A stretch of 11,529 nucleotides of DNA from Gallionellaceae bacterium UBA6222 (lineage in GTDB: Bacteria > Pseudomonadota > Gammaproteobacteria > Burkholderiales > Gallionellaceae). The DNA is taken from the NCBI GenBank assembly GCA_002421915.1, contig DISA01000077.1, positions 1-11,529 on the forward strand, written 5' to 3'. Made by a program: the position numbers and the translations under genes. Positions 1 to 7,076 of the stretch are shown one piece after another (the first letter of the stretch is position 1; each line of letters starts with the position of its first letter). The notes under the pieces were generated by a model. It saw nothing but the letters and a program-made list of their open reading frames with translations, was not told the DNA's origin and made no database searches.

Positions 1-256
1 CGATTCTTAACCGGACACTAGTGATAAAGCATCACAGTGCATTCGGGAGGCCTTGTGACGATATTTTGACAATTTGACGATGAAATACTGACACCTATTC
101 AGGAGCAAACCAGAACCGTCCGTCAGACCGGAAACAGTCCATGTTAGAGGAGCATGGCGTTATTGCGCGATTGCAACCACCATTTGCCACCTTACACAGC
201 TAAGGAAACGCAAATTTAGCCCAGGCTCGATTAATCAAAAAAGTTTCATGCAGGCA
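1..256. other. Region with no supportable gene at the operon's downstream end
   Basis: This stretch is AT-richer than the rest, has stops in all frames and no family I recognise. CACTAGTG (16-23) is an 8-bp perfect palindrome next to TTAACCGGACA at the window edge, which could be the end of a mobile element. Three TGACGAT/TGACAAT/TGACGAT words lie at 56-62, 67-73 and 75-81. I found no clear terminator for the msh transcript here. Confidence 0.5.
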
Positions 257-412
257 TCATTTGCCCAGCTTCACATCAATGACGCGTTCGACGTAGCCCC
301 GGTCGCCCGGTGCGCCACCGATGGCCGCTGTTGCAGTCACGTCATAACCTTTCTCGGTTTGGCAGGCCCCATCAGATAATGAATTGTCGACAATCGATGA
401 CAGTCCGCCGAC
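257..412 (-). pseudogene. 3' remnant of a second mshP-like gene
   Basis: The minus-strand frame ending in TGA at 257-259 reads ...GYDVTATAAIGGAPGDRGYVERVIDVKLGK-stop in short pieces. This aligns with the end of the intact MshP: VTATA with ITATA, and GDRGYVERVIDVKLGK with GDPNYVERVLHVKMGK. The stop context GGCAAATGATGC is identical in both. There is no ATG in frame: an in-frame TGA at 413-415 lies ahead of it, close to the mshQ end. At the DNA level the two ends are clearly diverged (roughly two thirds identical by eye), so this is an old copy, not an assembly echo. Only the C-terminal 30 or so codons are convincing. It suggests tandem duplication of an mshP-mshQ unit followed by deletion. Confidence 0.72.
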
Positions 413-422
413 TCACGCAATA

Positions 423-3400
423 TCAATACGCCTCGCGCCGATAAATGATCGCGTTATTGCCCTTGTAGATGCCGAAGGTGGCCCGTGCGCCGGGGTTGCC
501 GCCACCCGGCAGTTGCAGCCAGGGTTGGTTGGCAGTCGTTGCCGCCGGGCCAGACACGCCGATGGTAATGCAGGTATTGCCGCTGGCGCTGCTGCCCAAG
601 TTCAGGGTGAGATCGTCCGTGCCGGTGTTACCCGCGCCCGGATTGGCGAGTTGCAGTGTGAAACCGGGCGCGCTACCGGTCAGCGTGCCCGCTGTTTCGC
701 ACGCCGCCAGACTGCCACCGAACGCGTGCGCGAATTGGTTGGCGGCCAGCACTGTGCAACTATCGTCATCATTGGTCAACCAGCCATTGTTGTAATACTG
801 CACGGTGACCGGAAGCTTCATCGACAGCAGTTCGGAGCCATACGCATTGGCGATCTTGATGCGGCCATAGCGTATCTTCGTGGTGGCACTCAAATCACTG
901 CCGCTGATGGCGATGCCATCCGGCTCGCTCAAGATATTCGCCTTCAGCGCGAAGCTGTCGAGAGGCCCGTCCGGCGCGGTGTCGCGGCTAAAGGTATAGG
1001 TGCCGTTACCGTTATAGCTGCCGTTCGCCCAGGTGAAAAGCGGCAGTGCAGGATTCAGGCGCGCGACGCTGACGGGATTGCCGCCGTTGTCGCCTGTGAT
1101 ATTGAAGGTGCCGAGGAATCCGTATCCCGCGGTATAGCGTGTCGTGACCTGTTCGGTGAAACTCATCGCCTGCAGGTTCAGGGTGATGCCGAGGCCGGGT
1201 TGGTCCATGTAGGTAAAACCGCTGCACGCCGGCATCAGGCTGGCGGTATAGGTGAAGTGATCTGGATAGAAGCGCCCGAACGGGCCTGCCGAATTGCTGC
1301 CGATGTCGCAGCCGTATTGGCCGCCGCTCAAGGTATTGCTGGTGCTGCCCGCCACGCAGCCAGCGGGATTGTCCACGTTGCTGTGGGTCGCATCTTTCAC
1401 CGCATCCGCGAGCAGCGAGAGGGTGCCGACATCGTGGTAGTAAAAAGTGCCGCTGCTGTCGCCGCCGGTTGCTATCGGCAAGGTGCCACTCAATGCACCG
1501 ATTCCCGCGCCATTGTGATCCTGCATCAGCACTGTATTCAACACCGGCGTGCCGTCGTAGGTGGTCGTGCCGCTGGCAGCGTCCAGGGTGAAGGGCAGGC
1601 CTGCCTTGAGTGTCGGCCCGCCAAGATTGGCTGTGACGGTGAACGCCTGCGGCCGGATAGCGTAGTTGTCCACGCTGCACCAAGTCATGCCGGCAGGCGG
1701 GCAGTTCGTGCTGTCGCACACCACCTTGATGCGCGCTTCACGCCAAGCTCCGGGCACGGTCTTGTTGGTCAACGTGAGCCGTCCAGCCGTGAAACTGGTC
1801 ACGGCATTGTCCAGCACCTGCGTGTAATCGGGTGCAGCGGTGAAGCAGTTCTGCGCGTCCACCGCGCCGGGATTGGCGCGCGCGATTAATGACACCACCG
1901 CCTTGCCGGTGAAGGTGGTCGCCACGTTGTCCGCGCCGTCGAGCGCCACGATGTCGTAGTCGCTGCCCACACCGGACAAGCGCGTGTAGAGCTTGCCGGT
2001 GGCAGCGGAGCAGTGCGAGGCGGCGTAGTTATGGCAAGCATTGAAGTTGGCAAAGCACGCGGCGAGTGTGAGCAAGGGGTCTTCCGTCGCCCCTTCCACG
2101 ATCTGGCCGTCGGTGACGTTGAAATTGACCGTATCCGGCGTGCTGTGCGTGAGCGCAAACTCGGCCTGATATTCGCCGTTCCAAAGATAGGTGGCGATAC
2201 CGTCGTTAGCGATACCGTTGTTCAGTACCCCGTAACCATTGACTAGCGCCCAGTCGCCTTCACCGGTCGAGGTGCTCAAGGCAATCTGGGTGGTGTTGTT
2301 CGGCATGGTGACGAGACCGTGCACATTGTCGTGCGCGGTGACGGTCACATTGTTGGTTTGACAGGCTTGCCCGTTGCCCGCATGCGAGATCGCGTAATGA
2401 TTGAGACAGGTGCCGGTCTGGTTCATGTCGCGCTGCACCAGTGCAAGACCGCCTTCGTAGTTGTAAATGCGGAATTCGTCCAGTGTCGCGGTCGTTCCGC
2501 CGGGGTTGCCCGCCGAGGTGCCACTGGGGCTGCTGTTGCTGCGGTTGTCGCCGATATAGAGGGTGCCGATCTGGTTCGACACGACGTTGGCGGTGGTGAA
2601 TGCCGACGTGGTTTGCAGTACACCATTCACCCAGATGCGCAAGCGGTCACTGTTGGCAGCGGCCAGGTTGTTGAAGTTCCACGACACCGCGATGTGCGAC
2701 CAGCCAGCGGCAGGCAACACGTTGTTGGCCGTGGTGACGGTGCGGTTGGTGTTGCCGCTATCCGTCACGCGGAACGAAAGCGCGCGATTGTTGGTGCGTT
2801 GCAGGTAGAAGAAGCGATTGGCGGTAGTGGTCGCATCGAACAGCAAGCGGGTGAGGTTGGGCGCGTTGGCGCTGTTGTTGTACCAGAAGCTGATGGTTCC
2901 GGCGCCGCCCACCGTGGACGGAATCGCAACAGGCGTGGCGATCGCGCTGATGTCGGCAGTGGCCGTATTGTGGTTGATCTGCCCGCCACGGCAGACTTGG
3001 CCGCCTGCCACGTCCTGCGGCCGCACACCGGCCGCTGCCTGGAGCGCCGTGGCATGGCGGGCGTTACCGCTGGTGTCCAGCACTTCATTCGCCGTACCGT
3101 TCCAGCTCGGCTGCTCCATGCGGTATTCCGCCACCGGCTGCGGAATGTAGAACTTGATTGCCGTGTTGCTGGCTGGCAGGCCGACCGCCGGCACGTCGTA
3201 ATCGTTACTATCAGCCTGCCAGCCAACCTGGGCCAGACTGGCGGACGGGCCGGGCGTATTCACTCCGTACTGGTAGATGAACTCGCCGTTCTCCTGCAGG
3301 ATCACCTGCAGGTTGTAGTTGCCGCTGGTCGAGCCGCCGGCAGCCCATTCCGGAATGCCGAACCAAGTCACAACGAAGCTGCGATAGGGCGCGGTGCCGA

Positions 3401-3890
3401 TCGTGGCATAGCTGATGTAGCAGCTCGTGCTGTTGAGGCAGACGGTGGGATAGGCCGGCACATCGGACTTCAGCGTTGGGTCCAAATCGTTGCCGTAGAT
3501 GCGCATCGTATAGTTGAGCCCCGCATTCGGATAGGGCAACTGCGTCACCGGACTACCATAACCGCAGGTGGTATTGTTGTTGAACTGCAGGCGGCCGTTG
3601 CTCATGATGCGCACTTGGGTGAAATTCACCCCGCCATACATGAAAGTGAAACCAAGCGGGATGTTGTCGGACAAGGTGTCATCCAGAGTCGGCGGATTGG
3701 TGCCGCAACCGCCGCCACCGTTGAACCTGTAGGGCACGGTGTTGTAGCCGACCTTGGTATGGCTGGAAGCATCGATCCAGTTGAAGGGGGTGGCAGTGTT
3801 GGCATAAGTGACCGCCTCGGCGCCAAACGGCAACCACAGCATCAACACCAGCCAGATTCCGCACCGCCTGTAAGTTTGTCCTTTCCGCAT
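423..3890 (-). CDS. mshQ: MshQ, large exported LamG/DUF6701 protein, putative pilus adhesin
   Basis: This 1155-residue protein ends the msh gene set. Residues 1-26 form a signal peptide (MRKGQTYRRCGIWLVLMLWL...AEA). Residues about 30-250 form a beta-rich domain with IPLGFTFMYGGVNFTQVRIMSNGRL-like sequence and NLQVILQENGEFIYQYG, resembling nidogen-like extracellular domains. Residues about 254-480 form a LamG/concanavalin-like domain (YRMEQPSWNG, GTISFWYN, WSHIAVSW, RIWVNG, LYIGDN, TATLDEFRIYN). From about 495 to the end is the DUF6701 region typical of MshQ, starting HYAISHAGNGQAC and ending ATFGIYKGNNAIIYRREAY. It has many cysteines, as expected for an oxidised periplasmic or surface protein. 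The ATG at 3890 has AGAGG about 5 bases upstream. Surface display and adhesion at the pilus tip are inferences from the lectin-like domain and position. It is intact. Confidence 0.92.
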   Translation of the reverse strand: MRKGQTYRRCGIWLVLMLWLPFGAEAVTYANTATPFNWIDASSHTKVGYNTVPYRFNGGGGCGTNPPTLDDTLSDNIPLGFTFMYGGVNFTQVRIMSNGRLQFNNNTTCGYGSPVTQLPYPNAGLNYTMRIYGNDLDPTLKSDVPAYPTVCLNSTSCYISYATIGTAPYRSFVVTWFGIPEWAAGGSTSGNYNLQVILQENGEFIYQYGVNTPGPSASLAQVGWQADSNDYDVPAVGLPASNTAIKFYIPQPVAEYRMEQPSWNGTANEVLDTSGNARHATALQAAAGVRPQDVAGGQVCRGGQINHNTATADISAIATPVAIPSTVGGAGTISFWYNNSANAPNLTRLLFDATTTANRFFYLQRTNNRALSFRVTDSGNTNRTVTTANNVLPAAGWSHIAVSWNFNNLAAANSDRLRIWVNGVLQTTSAFTTANVVSNQIGTLYIGDNRSNSSPSGTSAGNPGGTTATLDEFRIYNYEGGLALVQRDMNQTGTCLNHYAISHAGNGQACQTNNVTVTAHDNVHGLVTMPNNTTQIALSTSTGEGDWALVNGYGVLNNGIANDGIATYLWNGEYQAEFALTHSTPDTVNFNVTDGQIVEGATEDPLLTLAACFANFNACHNYAASHCSAATGKLYTRLSGVGSDYDIVALDGADNVATTFTGKAVVSLIARANPGAVDAQNCFTAAPDYTQVLDNAVTSFTAGRLTLTNKTVPGAWREARIKVVCDSTNCPPAGMTWCSVDNYAIRPQAFTVTANLGGPTLKAGLPFTLDAASGTTTYDGTPVLNTVLMQDHNGAGIGALSGTLPIATGGDSSGTFYYHDVGTLSLLADAVKDATHSNVDNPAGCVAGSTSNTLSGGQYGCDIGSNSAGPFGRFYPDHFTYTASLMPACSGFTYMDQPGLGITLNLQAMSFTEQVTTRYTAGYGFLGTFNITGDNGGNPVSVARLNPALPLFTWANGSYNGNGTYTFSRDTAPDGPLDSFALKANILSEPDGIAISGSDLSATTKIRYGRIKIANAYGSELLSMKLPVTVQYYNNGWLTNDDDSCTVLAANQFAHAFGGSLAACETAGTLTGSAPGFTLQLANPGAGNTGTDDLTLNLGSSASGNTCITIGVSGPAATTANQPWLQLPGGGNPGARATFGIYKGNNAIIYRREAY

Positions 3891-3919
3891 AACGCCTCTT
3901 GGTTATCGCAACACGCGCA

Positions 3920-4513
3920 TCATTTGCCCATCTTCACATGCAACACGCGCTCGACGTAGTTCGGGTCGCCCGCCACGCCGCTTGTCTTCGCCGTGGCGGT
4001 GATGGCATACACCCACACGGTCGCCACGCCCTCGCTGTACGAGCTCGGGACGCAGTTGACGGTAACCGGACTGAACGGGGCCAGCGTTCCCGCAACGGTG
4101 ACGCTGGCCACGGCCACACAACCCGGCCACTGCGTGCCGGCGGTACTCTGCGTAACGTGATGCGCCGCCCACTCGATGCCCGCGCGCGCCGCCTGGTAGG
4201 CGCGCGAACCCATCACGTCCATCGCCGAGCTCTGGTGTTGCGAAGTGGAGAACGTCACCATCGCCACACCAAGGAACGACAGCACCACTAGCAGAAAAAT
4301 GGCGGTAATGATGCTGAAGCCGCGCTGGGATTTTCGTCCCGTCATTCCCGCGCAGGCGGGAATCAAGTTGATTGGATGACCCTCGCGGAGCGAGTCAAAT
4401 CCATTGCATGTTTTGCTGCGCAAGGCTTTTATATTGCTGGATGGCCGTTCCTCGAAACTCGCCTTCGGCTTGTTTTCCCGCCTGCGCCGGAATGATGATG
4501 TGTTGGTTGTCAT
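3920..4513 (-). CDS. mshP: MshP, PilX-type minor pilin with an element-filled leader
   Basis: This is a minor pilin of the MSHA complex. The cleavage site KSQRG|FSIITAIFLLVVLSFLGVAM lacks Glu at +5, as is normal for MshP/PilX proteins. SQHQSSAMDVMGSRAYQAARAGIEWAAH is the conserved PilX-N continuation, and the C-terminus AITATA...GDPNYVERVLHVKMGK is typical of MshP. The ATG at 4513 overlaps the mshO stop (ATGA), so it is the native start. The leader is 65 residues, of which about 51 are encoded by a 154-bp inverted-repeat element (residues such as SSFRRRREN and IPACAGMTG are classic translations of such repeats). The mature protein appears complete. mshQ follows after 29 bases. Confidence 0.9.
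   Translation of the reverse strand: MTTNTSSFRRRRENKPKASFEERPSSNIKALRSKTCNGFDSLREGHPINLIPACAGMTGRKSQRGFSIITAIFLLVVLSFLGVAMVTFSTSQHQSSAMDVMGSRAYQAARAGIEWAAHHVTQSTAGTQWPGCVAVASVTVAGTLAPFSPVTVNCVPSSYSEGVATVWVYAITATAKTSGVAGDPNYVERVLHVKMGK
4342..4495. mobile_element. 154-bp MITE-like element with dRS3-like ends in the mshP leader
   Basis: The 21-bp termini 4342-4362 and 4475-4495 are inverted repeats with one mismatch. The left end contains ATTCCCGCGCAGGCGGGAAT (4344-4363), which fits the ATTCCC-N8-GGGAAT form of the neisserial dRS3 repeat. There is no transposase, so it is a non-autonomous element. The mshP frame runs through all of it without a stop. I see no convincing target-site duplication, so the exact ends are uncertain. 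Confidence 0.75.
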
Positions 4514-5382
4514 GGCACGTTGTTCACATGAATTTCGTTGTACAGGCTGACGCTTTCATTCTCGCTGGTGAGCGACATGCGCACAGTCAGCAGACCGAAT
4601 CGCTGGTTCGGCAAATCATAGGTGATGACGCAGTCGCTCACCTTGTCGGCAAGGATTGCCGAAGTTGCGCCAACCATATGCGTGAAGCCATAATTCCAGT
4701 AGCGCACCAGTTGTCCGCTGCCCGTTCCGTTGACTATGCCCACGTTTTCGCACCGATAAGTCACGGCCTGTTGCGCACCATCGACCACGTCGAAACGCTG
4801 TGAAGGCAATTCGGCCCAGATCGGCAGGGCGGTGTTGGTGAAATTCACCACGGTCAGCGTACCGGTGGCGCCGGTATAAAGCCGCAACACGCCGTTCGCG
4901 GTCTGGTCGTAGGGTGGCACCGCATCCGACTGCGTGCTGCCGACCACAATGTAATCGACATTCTGGGTGAACGCGATACCGCTGCCGATGATCTCGAAGC
5001 TGCCGTCTGACACGCCGAAATCTAGCACGTTGCCCGTGCCACCGCTGCCTGCGCGGTAGCGTCCACCATCCTTGGTCGGGATGAATTCCACGGTGAGCGC
5101 ATCCGGCACGCGCACGCTGTTCGGCACGGCGATGCGCACGTCGCGCGCCATGCGGCGCATGGCGGTGTCGGCAATGTCGGTCAGTTCGGCACGGCGCGCG
5201 CTATCGATATAGCCCTGCACCGGCGCCCCGATGAAGCTCGCCACAATGCCGCCGATGATGCCGGTGATGACGATCACCACGATCATCTCGACCAGCGTGA
5301 AACCCTTTGAAGATTGTAGGTCGGGTTTTAACCCGACATGTCGGGCTGAAGCCCGACCTACATTTGCGCTATTTGCCGTCAT
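4510..5382 (-). CDS. mshO: MshO, pseudopilin with a REP element in its leader
   Basis: This larger minor pilin, comparable to GspJ-type pseudopilins, probably belongs to the pilus-tip complex. The cleavage site SSKG|FTLVEMIVVIVITGIIGGIV is followed by the MshO hallmark GAPVQGYIDSARRAELTDIADTAMRRMARDVRIAVPNS. The 263-residue mature protein is of normal length and intact. The ATG at 5382 lies two bases after the mshD stop. Of the 27-residue leader, 16 residues (VGRASARHVGLKPDLQ) are encoded by a 48-bp palindrome; without it the leader would be MTANSANSSKG. The stop overlaps the mshP start (ATGA), indicating coupling. Confidence 0.92.
   Translation of the reverse strand: MTANSANVGRASARHVGLKPDLQSSKGFTLVEMIVVIVITGIIGGIVASFIGAPVQGYIDSARRAELTDIADTAMRRMARDVRIAVPNSVRVPDALTVEFIPTKDGGRYRAGSGGTGNVLDFGVSDGSFEIIGSGIAFTQNVDYIVVGSTQSDAVPPYDQTANGVLRLYTGATGTLTVVNFTNTALPIWAELPSQRFDVVDGAQQAVTYRCENVGIVNGTGSGQLVRYWNYGFTHMVGATSAILADKVSDCVITYDLPNQRFGLLTVRMSLTSENESVSLYNEIHVNNVP
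5315..5362. repeat. 48-bp REP/BIME palindrome inside the mshO leader
   Basis: Outer arms TGTAGGTCGGG (5315-5325) and CCCGACCTACA (5352-5362) are perfect inverted repeats. They enclose two small hairpins, TCGGGTTTTAACCCGA and TCGGGCTGAAGCCCGA, around a central CATG. This is the layout of a paired REP element. The length is a multiple of three and it contains no stop in the mshO frame, so it adds exactly 16 codons to the leader. It resembles the element at 8366-8419. Confidence 0.85.
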
Positions 5383-5384
5383 GA

Positions 5385-6020
5385 TCAGTATTTCGTCCTG
5401 TAGCCGTCGATGGCGATGGCCGTTCCCTGCGGGTCGGTCACCGTGACGGTGATGCGCACCGCGCTGCCTGCTGCCACATCAAACAGCGCCTCCGGCGCGA
5501 TGGCAACATTCGCACTGTAATTCGTCAGCCCGGTCGGATTGCCCGCGAGATCGGTGATGCCTGTCATGCTGAAGCCGTTGTAGCAGTCAACGATGTGGTA
5601 GTCGGTGCGGTTGGTCGCGTTGACCGCACTCGCGGGCGGACAGGTGGTGGTCGTGCCGTCGTTCTGGTCGATAAAATCCTGCAACTCGATCTCTTCCAGC
5701 AGGGACTCGGCCGCCGCCATCGCCTGCTTGCGCAGCAGCGGATCAGCACTGTGCGCGGTGGTCTGGTTCATCACCAGCAGGATGCCGGTCAGCGCCACGC
5801 TGATGATGACGATGAAAATGATCAGCTCGATCAGGCTGATGCCGCGCTGCGATTTTTCGGGCGGTGCTGCACCTTCATTCTGCCGTGGTGCGAAAAGTTC
5901 GCGGATGCGCGGCTCGGCCGTCTTCAGCAAAGACGGATTCTGCTCAAGCATCGCAAGCAGGAAATCTCGTCCGTCCTGTAGCTGGCGGATAATCCGATAA
6001 TTGTCTTCAGCGTTGTTCAT
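5385..6020 (-). CDS. mshD: MshD pseudopilin fused to a 60-residue leader of separate origin
   Basis: This is a minor pilin of the priming complex. The mature part begins KSQRG|ISLIELIIFIVIISVALTGILLV, with Glu at +5, followed by the strong MshD signature SADPLLRKQAMAAAESLLEEIELQ. Cysteines lie in TTCPP and VDCYN. The chosen ATG at 6020 lies inside the end of the nucleotidyltransferase gene (ATGAACAACGCTGA). It creates an unusual leader: about 48 residues (MNNAEDNYRIIRQLQDGRDF through ELFAPRQNE) that look like an ordinary charged helical protein, then a short GAAPPEKSQRG linker. Normal MshD leaders are about 10 residues. The extension probably belonged to a partner of the nucleotidyltransferase and was fused when the cassette arrived. 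After the stop come only two bases before the mshO ATG. Confidence 0.88.
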   Translation of the reverse strand: MNNAEDNYRIIRQLQDGRDFLLAMLEQNPSLLKTAEPRIRELFAPRQNEGAAPPEKSQRGISLIELIIFIVIISVALTGILLVMNQTTAHSADPLLRKQAMAAAESLLEEIELQDFIDQNDGTTTTCPPASAVNATNRTDYHIVDCYNGFSMTGITDLAGNPTGLTNYSANVAIAPEALFDVAAGSAVRITVTVTDPQGTAIAIDGYRTKY

Positions 6021-6504
6021 TGCGCGCCTGAATCTTGCGTAGTTCTTCAATATCAATCTGGTCTTTGCTTCGCCCCGTGCCGGTTTTCATCGTTATCAAA
6101 TGCTCGACCGAGGCCACGGCCACTTTCAATTCACCGATGTCCAACAAGGTCGCCTCTTTACGCATATCCGCATACGGCACAACCGGCTTGACCAGAACAT
6201 CGAGTACCAAGGGGCGTGTATCGGCTGTGCGCAAACTGAAAGCCAGCATTCCTTTATCCAGATACCACTGCTCGATCAGATCCGGATTCGCAAGCGACTC
6301 GATCGGCACCGGTATGGACGGGCCTAAACCCGCTTGCTTTGCCACTTGAATAAATTTGGCAAGATTATCGGCTTCCATCGCCAGTGCCACATCCACATCC
6401 ACCGTGAAGCGCGAATATCCCCTTAAGGCCACCGCCAACCCGCCCACCAGAACGAAATCCACTTCCGCTTTCGCCAGCAGCTTGAGCAGGTCGAACATGT
6501 TCAT
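6007..6504 (-). CDS. MNT/AbiEii-like nucleotidyltransferase, inserted in the operon
   Basis: This small protein (165 residues) has the minimal nucleotidyltransferase core: VDFVLVGGLAVALRG followed by the metal-binding TVDVDVAL (DxD), and a later carboxylate in LVLDVLVK. Such proteins are often found with small partners in toxin-antitoxin-like pairs, or as unassigned nucleotidyltransferases. It is not a known msh component and sits between mshC and mshD, which are usually adjacent, so it looks like an acquired cassette. I chose ATG at 6504 (GGGG about 8 bases upstream); in-frame GTG at 6513 is an alternative. Its end overlaps the start of mshD by 14 bases, so the two are translationally coupled. 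The substrate is unknown, and GSx10DxD-type toxin activity is only inferred from the fold. Confidence 0.82.
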   Translation of the reverse strand: MNMFDLLKLLAKAEVDFVLVGGLAVALRGYSRFTVDVDVALAMEADNLAKFIQVAKQAGLGPSIPVPIESLANPDLIEQWYLDKGMLAFSLRTADTRPLVLDVLVKPVVPYADMRKEATLLDIGELKVAVASVEHLITMKTGTGRSKDQIDIEELRKIQARNEQR

Positions 6505-6522
6505 GCCAGACACCCCGACGGC

Positions 6523-6954
6523 TTAATGCACATAGCCGGTCTCCAGTTCAATGGTGATGGTCGTGCCGCCGATGGTAACGGTCGATTGCGCATTCGGCGA
6601 GGGCCGGCCCAGCGCGTCGAAGGTGTAGGTGCCCGCCCCGGTCAGTGCCGATTTCACGGTGCAAGTGAGATTGCCGCCGGTCAGGGTGGTGGTGCAATCC
6701 GGACTGGCGCCCTGTGCCAGTGTGACGCTGACCGGTGTGTGCTGCGCGATGGCTGTCTTCTGCGCAAAACGCAACGCCGCCTTCACCTGGTCTGCGCTGC
6801 CGCGATCCTCGAAATCGCTTACCGTAAAAAACCGCGGCAACACCGCCACCGCCAGAATGCCGACGATGACGATGACGGTAATCAACTCCGTCAGGGTGAA
6901 ACCGCGATGTTTGTTCAGTGCCTGCATATCGCCCATATTGTTTGGATGCGCCAT
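6523..6954 (-). CDS. mshC: MshC, minor pseudopilin
   Basis: This is a minor pilin of the MSHA priming complex. The cleavage site KHRG|FTLTELITVIVIVGILAVAVLPRFF is followed by the MshC hallmark FEDRGSADQVKAALRFAQKTAIAQ. Two cysteines in the C-terminal beta domain (SPDC and LTC) could form a disulfide. The mature protein is about 126 residues, normal for MshC. Possible starts are ATG at 6954 (18-residue leader, weak GGA upstream), 6936 or 6927 (9-residue leader, closest to typical type IVa leaders). None has a convincing ribosome binding site. An in-frame TTG at 7083 is rejected because the terminator would lie inside the gene. It follows the mshA terminator, so it depends on readthrough or an unseen promoter. 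Confidence 0.87.
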   Translation of the reverse strand: MAHPNNMGDMQALNKHRGFTLTELITVIVIVGILAVAVLPRFFTVSDFEDRGSADQVKAALRFAQKTAIAQHTPVSVTLAQGASPDCTTTLTGGNLTCTVKSALTGAGTYTFDALGRPSPNAQSTVTIGGTTITIELETGYVH

Positions 6955-6965
6955 CCGATTATCCG

Positions 6966-6985
6966 GGTCGGCGTGCTGCCCGACC
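6966..6985. repeat. Small GGTCGG/CCGACC inverted repeat
   Basis: GGTCGG (6966-6971) and CCGACC (6980-6985) form a 6-bp stem with an 8-base loop between the mshA terminator and the mshC start. It uses the same arm as the two REP-like palindromes and may be a decayed member, but it is short enough to be chance. Confidence 0.35.
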
Positions 6986-6999
6986 AGCCTTGCCACAAG

Positions 7000-7029
7000 A
7001 AACAAAGGAGACCGAAGCCTCCTTTGTTT
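7000..7029 (-). terminator. Terminator hairpin with UUCG loop after mshA
   Basis: Arms AAACAAAGGAG (7000-7010) and CTCCTTTGTTT (7019-7029) are perfect inverted repeats. Read on the minus strand, the loop closes further through a G-U and a C-G pair onto a UUCG tetraloop, giving about 13 bp. The 3' arm and following bases are U-rich (UUUGUUUCUU). It sits 48 bases after the mshA stop and before mshC, so it should end or attenuate the abundant pilin message. The plus-strand copy also ends in a T-rich run, so it could work in both directions. Confidence 0.8.
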
Positions 7030-7076
7030 TGTTGCCGGTTTTACAGGGAATTGGGGTTTGTCCCCTATTACCTTTT

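Noticed and set aside
56..81. Three TGACRAT words as a regulator binding array
   Set aside because: Spacing is uneven (11 and 8 bases), the region is downstream of the operon, and short AT-rich words recur by chance.
384..1889. Long plus-strand open frame (501 residues) antisense to mshQ
   Set aside because: It lies opposite a recognisable DUF6701 coding region, has no family features and is explained by GC-rich codon bias in the real gene.
2319..3959. Long plus-strand open frame (546 residues) antisense to the N-terminal part of mshQ
   Set aside because: The composition is His/Arg/Val/Ala-rich as expected for an antisense shadow; it overlaps the mshQ signal peptide, nidogen-like and LamG regions, which carry clear family features.
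4342..5362. CRISPR array suggested by repeated palindromes
   Set aside because: The repeats belong to different families, are not evenly spaced and have no spacers; they are REP- and MITE-like elements inside coding leaders.
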